Of a stretch of DNA of 5,893 nt, positions 1-5,893 are shown one piece after another. Origin of the DNA: an uncultured Pseudorhodoferax sp. (GTDB taxonomy: Bacteria; Pseudomonadota; Gammaproteobacteria; Burkholderiales; Burkholderiaceae); assembly GCA_913776795.1 (NCBI GenBank), contig CAJYRH010000625.1:1-5893 (forward strand). Direction: 5' to 3'. Below the pieces are notes generated by a model. The model was not told where the DNA came from. It saw nothing but the letters and a program-made list of their open reading frames with translations, and did not search any database. Every line of letters begins with the position of its first letter. The stretch's first letter is position 1. Made by a program: the position numbers and the translations under genes.

Positions 1-1440
<1,440 letters not shown>

Positions 1441-1562
1441 CGTCGGCGCGTTCCTACCGAGAAAGACTTCTTACGGCGGCTTACAAAGCCGACACGGTTG
1501 CGCGAAGCTGCTTGCCTACGCTTGTCGTCCATGGGCACATGCGCCCACTCAGGAGATTCGCC

Positions 1563-2195
1563 ATGCAAGAACCGCAGACCACTTCTTCCGCTTCGTTCGA
1601 ACCCCGTCGTGCTTCTGGCAGCACCCCCAAGGCCTTGTGGCTGGCGGTGGGCGCACTCGCCGTGGCCGTTGCCGCGTTGGGCGGCACCCTAATCGGCATG
1701 CGCATGGAGCCCACGCCGGCACCCAGCAGCACAGCAGGGCTGGTTCCATTCGACACGCAGGCGCCAGCGCAGTCCGCCGTGAAGCCGCCCCGTGCTGCGC
1801 CAGCCGTTGTCCGCGCACCGGCCCAGCCCACTGCGGCGGCGCGTTGTGAGAGTTGCGGCACCGTCGTCGCCGTAACGCCTGTGCAGCGTGCCGCTCCAGC
1901 CAGTGGTGTCGGTGCGGTGGCGGGGGGCGTTGTCGGCGGTGTGCTGGGCAACCAGGTCGGAGGCGGCAGCGGCCGTGCTGTGGCTACGGTGCTCGGTGCC
2001 GTGGGCGGGGGCTTTGCCGGCAACGAGGCGGAAAAGCGCATCCGGCAAACGACGCACTATGCGGTGCGCGTGCGCATGGACGACGGCAGCATCCGCACGT
2101 TCGAGCAGAGCACCGCGGTGGCGGTGGGGCGGCCGGTGGTGGTCGAGGGAGGCGGGGTGCGGCTGAGGGAGTCGGCGTACTCCGGCAACGGCTAG
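1563..2195 (+). CDS. Membrane-anchored glycine-zipper (2TM) protein
   Basis: Predicted 210-residue envelope protein of unknown exact role. The ATG is chosen because AGGAG at 1551-1555 sits 7 nt ahead of it; an upstream in-frame start at 1512 has no such support. Residues 24-46 are a hydrophobic helix (ALWLAVGALAVAVAALGGTL) close to the N-terminus, with no lipobox and no obvious cleavage site, so it is probably an uncleaved inner-membrane anchor. A Pro/Ala-rich linker follows (50-92), then a CESCGTVV motif (C95, C98). A glycine zipper covers about 115-153 (repeated GxxxG/GG spacing, with GNQVGGGSGR in the middle). The C-terminal tail contains YAVRVRMDDGSIRTFEQ (166-182), a segment typical of SlyB/17-kDa-antigen-like proteins. 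Those relatives are usually outer-membrane lipoproteins; this one carries a transmembrane anchor instead. It stands 122 bp after metH and has its own terminator, so it is probably a separate unit. Confidence 0.85.
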   Translation: MQEPQTTSSASFEPRRASGSTPKALWLAVGALAVAVAALGGTLIGMRMEPTPAPSSTAGLVPFDTQAPAQSAVKPPRAAPAVVRAPAQPTAAARCESCGTVVAVTPVQRAAPASGVGAVAGGVVGGVLGNQVGGGSGRAVATVLGAVGGGFAGNEAEKRIRQTTHYAVRVRMDDGSIRTFEQSTAVAVGRPVVVEGGGVRLRESAYSGNG

Positions 2196-2219
2196 GCCGC
2201 GCGCGCAATTCCAGCTTCG

Positions 2220-2255
2220 AAAAGGCCAGGTTCCGCAAGGAGCCTGGCCTTTTTT
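2220..2255 (+). terminator. Rho-independent terminator after the glycine-zipper gene
   Basis: A 15-bp stem (arms 2220-2234 and 2239-2253, core GGCCAGG/CCTGGCC, one G-U wobble) closes a GCAA tetraloop of the stable GNRA type at 2235-2238. A run of six T (2250-2255) overlaps the 3' arm. It begins 25 nt after the TAG stop of the glycine-zipper gene. The opposite strand offers only a short T run, so it should act mainly on + strand transcription. It isolates the downstream acyltransferase gene from read-through. Confidence 0.93.
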
Positions 2256-2310
2256 GCGTTCGTCTCCCAGGCCATTTGGGCGCAGCTGGAAACATTGCGC
2301 GGGCGAAGTA

Positions 2311-2339
2311 ACAAAAACCGAACAAAAAACAGCAAGAAA
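2311..2339. promoter_or_regulatory. Phased A-tracts, possible intrinsic bend upstream of the acyltransferase promoter
   Basis: Three A-tracts (2313-2317, 2324-2329, 2337-2339) are spaced about 11 bp centre to centre, close to one helical turn. The sequence ACAAAAA is repeated at 2311-2317 and 2322-2328. Phased A-tracts are known to curve DNA and can act as UP-like elements or as sites for nucleoid proteins. The stretch stands out because nearly everything else in the window is GC-rich. Its role here is inference. Confidence 0.35.
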
Positions 2340-2371
2340 CTGACCCCGTCAAGGGGAACTATTCACGTTTC

Positions 2372-2402
2372 CTGACATTTTGTAGCGGCATTGGCCTACA
2401 AA
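2372..2402 (+). promoter_or_regulatory. Candidate sigma-70 promoter for the acyltransferase gene
   Basis: CTGACA at 2372-2377 matches 5 of 6 bases of the -35 consensus. TACAAA at 2397-2402 matches 4 of 6 of the -10 consensus, with a 19-bp spacer that is longer than ideal. A start near 2409 would give a leader of about 56 nt before the ATG at 2465. The match is moderate only. It gains some weight because an independent inverted repeat lies exactly in the spacer and -10 region. Confidence 0.3.
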
Positions 2403-2403
2403 A
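2378..2403. repeat. Perfect 8-bp inverted repeat, candidate operator
   Basis: TTTTGTAG (2378-2385) and CTACAAAA (2396-2403) are exact reverse complements separated by 10 bp. The dyad does not extend inward or outward. There is no T run after it and it lies about 60 bp before the acyltransferase start, so it looks like a binding site for a dimeric regulator rather than a terminator. It overlaps the candidate -10 and would suit a repressor or a LuxR-type protein, although the arm spacing is longer than in a classical lux box. The regulator is unknown. Confidence 0.5.
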
Positions 2404-2464
2404 GCCACTAGCATCGTCCTACACCCAACAGGCGCAAGCCGCAACCGCACAACTCACATTGGTC

Positions 2465-3265
2465 ATGAAGAACTACACGAACTCTGCGGCATGTGAGCGT
2501 TTCGGGCAGTATTTCCGCATTTCTCCGGCCCTGGACGATGCGGCGAAGGATGAAGTTTATTTCGTGCGGCATGACGTCTATGCCCGAGAGTTGGGGTTCG
2601 AGCCGGTGCGCTCTGAGCAGCGCGAGACCGATACCTACGATCGGCATTCCCTGCATTGCATTGTCCGTACCAATGACACCAGTGCGCGGCCGGTGGGCTG
2701 TGCCCGTGTGGTGCTGACCGATCCGCAGGACCGCATGCGTCCCTTGCCGTTCGAGCGTTCTTGCCGCGACTCGCTGGACCGGCGCATCATCGATCCTGCC
2801 GCCCTGCCGCGTGAGCGCATTGCCGAGGTCTCGCGTCTCGCAGTCATGGGCGACTTTCGCCGCCGTCGTGGCGAGAGCCACCGCCCGGTTTCCCTTTCCG
2901 CGCTGGACAGTGCCCTGCACCCCGCAGCGCGGTTCCCCAACATTCCGGTCAGCCTGTACTTCGGCGCCATTGCGCTCGCGCAGCGCGCAGGCGTCGAGTA
3001 CCTGTTCACGCTGACCGAGCCCCGCCTGGCGAAGCATTTCGCGCGCGGCGGCGTGCGGATCGAGACCGTGGGCGCACCCATCGAACACCGCGGCGTGCGC
3101 ATTCCGTCGCTGATGCGCGTGTCCGAGGTCTACAGCAGCCTGCGCGCCATGGTTCGGCCGATCTGGCACGAGGTGCATGCGCAGATGGACACCTGCTACC
3201 TTGTCAGCGACGCGATGGCGCAGGCGGCCGATGCACCGGCCCGGCATGCACCGCTGACAGCCTGA
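2465..3265 (+). CDS. PEP-CTERM/exosortase-associated acyltransferase (LuxI/GNAT-like)
   Basis: A 266-residue soluble protein resembling the exosortase-associated acyltransferases (TIGR03694 type), relatives of N-acyl-homoserine-lactone synthases in the GNAT fold. Visible landmarks in order are: FGQYF at 13-17; VRHDVYARELGFE at 34-46 (R35); ETDTYD at 54-59 (the D56xxD59 pair); VGCARVVL at 77-84 (R81); LPFERSC at 94-100; and RIAEVSRLAV at 118-127 (E121, R124). These match the LuxI-family pattern R24, D45/D48, R70, E101/R104. The C-terminal half, with SLYFGAIALAQRAGVEYLF (163-181), TEPRLAKHF and the GAPIEHRGVRIPSL segment, fits the subfamily. The acyl substrate and product are unknown; known members occur in species with exosortase sorting of PEP-CTERM proteins, but no such gene is visible here. 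The ATG at 2465 is preferred to an in-frame TTG at 2459; neither has a clear ribosome binding site, so translation may be weak. Codon use seems slightly less GC-biased than in its neighbours. It converges on comM with 2 bp between stops. Confidence 0.82.
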   Translation: MKNYTNSAACERFGQYFRISPALDDAAKDEVYFVRHDVYARELGFEPVRSEQRETDTYDRHSLHCIVRTNDTSARPVGCARVVLTDPQDRMRPLPFERSCRDSLDRRIIDPAALPRERIAEVSRLAVMGDFRRRRGESHRPVSLSALDSALHPAARFPNIPVSLYFGAIALAQRAGVEYLFTLTEPRLAKHFARGGVRIETVGAPIEHRGVRIPSLMRVSEVYSSLRAMVRPIWHEVHAQMDTCYLVSDAMAQAADAPARHAPLTA

Positions 3266-3267
3266 AG

Positions 3268-4806
3268 TCAGCCCGGGCCAGTGCGGCGCAGCGCACGGCG
3301 GTACTGCACCGCCTCTGCCACATGGGCCGCCTGCACGCTCGTACTGCCTTCCAGGTCCGCGACCGTGCGCGCCACCCGCAGCGCACGGTGGATGCCTCGG
3401 GCCGACCAGCCGAGCCGTGCTGCGGCGTGGTTCAGGACGCGCCGGGCGTCGTCGGCCAGTTGGGCGTGGCGCTCCAGTGCCAGGCCCGAGAGGTCCTGGT
3501 TCGAGCAGCCCTGGCGTTGCATCGCCCGTTCTCGCGCCGCATGGCACCGCGCCCGCACCGTCGCGGTGCTTTCGCCTGTCGGTGACTGCAACAGCTCGTC
3601 TGGCCCCAGTGCGGCCAGTTCGAGGTGCAGATCGATCCGGTCGAGCAGCGGCCCGCTCAGGCGGGACTGGTAGCGCAAGACCTGGTCTGGCGTGCAGCGG
3701 CAGGACCTCAGTGCAGCACCGAAATAGCCGCACGGGCAAGGGTTCATCGCGGCGATGAGCAGGAAGCGCGCAGGGAACTCGGCATGCCGTCCGGCGCGCG
3801 CGATGGCGATGCGGCCCGTTTCGAGGGGTTCGCGCAATGCTTCCAGTGCCGCTCGCGGAAATTCGACCAGTTCGTCGAGGTAGAGCACTCCATGGTGTGC
3901 CAGCGAAATCTCGCCGGGCCTGGGAGGCGAGCCACCTCCCACCAGCGCCACGGCGCTGGCGGTGTGGTGCGGGTTGCGCGTGGGCCGGCGCATCCATTGC
4001 GCGGGCGAGAAGCGCCCGGCCAGGCTCGCCACCGCCGCGGTCTGCAGCGCCTCTTCGGTGGCCATGGGCGGCAGGAGGTCGGCAAAGCGCTGGGCCAGCA
4101 TGGACTTGCCACACCCAGGCGAGCCGACCAGCAGAACGCTGTGGGCCCCGGCAGCCGCAATTTCCAGCGCCCGCTTGGCCGCGGCCTGGCCTTTGACGTC
4201 GGCCAGATCCGTGTCAGGCACGGCGGCCGCGGGCGGGCCCGGCACCAGTCTGGCCCAGCCATCGCCAGGCGGGCTGGCCGCATCCGCGGTGTTCTGCATG
4301 GCCGCCACCACATCGAGCAGGTGCCTGGCACGCACCACGCGCATGCCCGGCACCAGCGCAGCCTCTTCCGCGCTGCCCGGCGGCAGCACCAGGGTCACCT
4401 CCTGTCCGCGGTTGTGCAAGGCCAGGCTCAGGGCCAGTGCGCCGTGCACCTGCCGCAGTTCGCCGGAGAGCGAGAGTTCGCCGGCAAACTCGTGTCCGGC
4501 AAGCCGGGACGCATCGATCTGGCCACTGGCAGCCAGGATGCCGAGTGCGATGGGCAGGTCCAGGCGCCCCGAGTCCTTGGGCAGGTCGGCGGGCGCAAGG
4601 TTCACGGTGATGCGCTTGTTGTGCGGGAACTGCAGGCCGGCGTTCTGGATGGCGGAGCGCACGCGCTCGCGCGCTTCCTTCACCTCGGTATGGGCCAGCC
4701 CGACCAGCGTGAAGCTGGGCAACCCGTTGGCCAGATGCACCTCGACGGTGACTTGCGGCGCCTGCAGCCCCACGAGCACGCGGCTTTGCACCAAAGACAG
4801 GCTCAT
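3268..4806 (-). CDS. comM: ComM/YifB-family AAA+ ATPase (Mg-chelatase-like), branch-migration helicase
   Basis: Predicted 512-residue cytoplasmic AAA+ protein. ComM of naturally transformable bacteria forms hexamers that drive branch migration during integration of incoming DNA; homologues also occur in species not known to be competent. Residues 1-165 form the N-terminal ChlI/Lon-protease-like domain (MSLSLVQSRVLVGL start, GLPSFTLVGL, VNLAPADLPKDSGRLDLPIAL). The ATPase core has a Walker A GSPGCGKS (228-235), Walker B GVLYLDEL (306-313, D311 E312), sensor-1 NPCPCGYFG (355-363) and SGPLLDRIDLHLE (384-396). Cysteines 357, 359, 369 and 371 form the CxC...CxC cluster usual in this family. The C-terminal Mg_chelatase domain covers about 415-505. 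The start is set by the family N-terminus and by AGGGAGG (4816-4822) placed 9 nt upstream; longer in-frame starts at 4854 and 4920 add unrelated residues. Length is normal and all motifs are intact. It is divergent from the porin gene and convergent with the acyltransferase. Confidence 0.95.
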   Translation of the reverse strand: MSLSLVQSRVLVGLQAPQVTVEVHLANGLPSFTLVGLAHTEVKEARERVRSAIQNAGLQFPHNKRITVNLAPADLPKDSGRLDLPIALGILAASGQIDASRLAGHEFAGELSLSGELRQVHGALALSLALHNRGQEVTLVLPPGSAEEAALVPGMRVVRARHLLDVVAAMQNTADAASPPGDGWARLVPGPPAAAVPDTDLADVKGQAAAKRALEIAAAGAHSVLLVGSPGCGKSMLAQRFADLLPPMATEEALQTAAVASLAGRFSPAQWMRRPTRNPHHTASAVALVGGGSPPRPGEISLAHHGVLYLDELVEFPRAALEALREPLETGRIAIARAGRHAEFPARFLLIAAMNPCPCGYFGAALRSCRCTPDQVLRYQSRLSGPLLDRIDLHLELAALGPDELLQSPTGESTATVRARCHAARERAMQRQGCSNQDLSGLALERHAQLADDARRVLNHAAARLGWSARGIHRALRVARTVADLEGSTSVQAAHVAEAVQYRRALRRTGPG

Positions 4807-4866
4807 GCGGCTGCGCCTCCCTGTTTCGGTGCCTTCGCGTCCGTGATGGCGCATGGACAGGGAGGA

Positions 4867-4883
4867 TGCACCGGATTGGTGCT
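4867..4883. promoter_or_regulatory. NtrC (NRI) binding site
   Basis: TGCACCGGATTGGTGCT matches the enterobacterial NtrC consensus TGCACC-N5-GGTGCA at 11 of 12 fixed positions; the inner GCACC/GGTGC arms are perfect. Its centre (4875) is about 107 bp upstream of the start predicted from the sigma-54 promoter at 4955-4972, a distance typical of NtrC enhancers such as those of glnA. A weaker partial copy, TGCAGTTGGATCATGGC (4900-4916, about 6 of 12), lies 33 bp or three helical turns closer to the promoter and may be a second subsite. The site also lies 61 bp upstream of the comM start. Confidence 0.75.
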
Positions 4884-4954
4884 TCGTTCGCGATTTTTGT
4901 GCAGTTGGATCATGGCCCAAGCCCTTGCGTCGTGGGCGGAATAGCCCGTTGCGA

Positions 4955-4972
4955 TTGGCACGCTCCGTGCAT
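4955..4972 (+). promoter_or_regulatory. Sigma-54 (RpoN) -24/-12 promoter for the porin-glnK operon
   Basis: TTGGCACGCTCCGTGCAT carries the full -24 element TGGCACG and the -12 element GTGCA (consensus TTGCA), with the obligatory GG (4957-4958) and GC (4969-4970) separated by exactly 10 bp. Transcription would start near 4982, giving a leader of about 32 nt that includes a run of seven T (4988-4994) before the ribosome binding site. A partial IHF-like match, CAAGCCCTTGCGT (4918-4930), lies between it and the NtrC site where a DNA bend would be expected; that match is weak. Confidence 0.85.
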
Positions 4973-5013
4973 TGAGGACAGGCGCTATTTTTTTACATCC
5001 CGGAGAACGACCC

Positions 5014-5893
<880 letters not shown>

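Noticed and set aside
1477..1491. Hairpin CGGCTT-ACA-AAGCCG after metH as a possible terminator
   Set aside because: The stem is only 6 bp with a 3-base loop and no T run follows, so termination is not supported.
1532..1547. Small hairpin TGGGC...GCCCA just before the ribosome binding site of the glycine-zipper gene
   Set aside because: A 5-bp stem is expected by chance in GC-rich DNA; there is no riboswitch-like context.
2344..2356. CCCC-GTCAA-GGGG mini-hairpin in the acyltransferase leader region
   Set aside because: The stem is only 4 bp, lies upstream of the putative transcript start and has no further symmetry.
2290..2410. Sigma-54 promoter for the acyltransferase, as might be expected for PrsR-type PEP-CTERM regulation
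   Set aside because: The candidate GG/GC pairs here have 9-bp rather than 10-bp spacing and lack the TGGCAC core.
2408..4114. 568-codon open frame on the - strand spanning the acyltransferase and half of comM
   Set aside because: It is low-complexity Arg/Ala/Pro-rich sequence typical of an off-frame reading of GC-rich genes, overlaps two well-supported genes and has no recognisable domain.
3625..4944. 439-codon open frame on the + strand opposite comM
   Set aside because: It is antisense to a gene with intact Walker motifs; the translation is rich in Arg, Gly, His and Gln with no family features.
4807..5013. A small gene (for example ubiK-like) between comM and the porin
   Set aside because: The short open frames here on both strands show no BMFP/UbiK-like coiled-coil sequence, and the region is occupied by regulatory elements.

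Overview
This window looks like a stretch of ordinary chromosome from a GC-rich betaproteobacterium, most likely order Burkholderiales and plausibly family Comamonadaceae. That placement is an inference from three things: the strong G/C third-position bias, the style of the protein sequences, and the TorF-type porin gene directly followed by a P-II gene. No database search was possible. There are six genes (two cut by the window edges), four on the + strand in the outer parts plus a convergent pair in the middle.

Left part (1-2255, + strand): the C-terminal 479 codons of cobalamin-dependent methionine synthase (metH), comprising the B12-binding domain and the AdoMet reactivation domain. A 210-residue membrane-anchored glycine-zipper protein follows and ends in a textbook intrinsic terminator with a GCAA tetraloop.

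Middle (2256-4806): an AT-richer leader holding phased A-tracts and a perfect 8-bp inverted repeat that overlaps a candidate promoter. It precedes a LuxI-like acyltransferase of the kind associated with exosortase/PEP-CTERM systems. This gene runs convergently into comM (a YifB/Mg-chelatase-like AAA+ ATPase, - strand); the two stop codons are only 2 bp apart.

Right part (4807-5893): a 207-bp divergent intergenic region containing a strong NtrC-like binding site and, about 90 bp further on, a near-consensus sigma-54 promoter (GG-N10-GC). This promoter reads into a TorF-family outer-membrane protein gene and then, after 19 bp, into a P-II regulator gene (probably glnK) cut by the window end. 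The natural reading is a nitrogen-starvation operon, porin-glnK-(amtB expected beyond the window), controlled by NtrC/RpoN.

There is no mobile element, CRISPR array, tRNA or rRNA. The points most worth following are the nitrogen-controlled porin with its complete promoter architecture, and the exosortase-type acyltransferase standing alone with its own palindrome. I see no clear evidence of a wholly new system.
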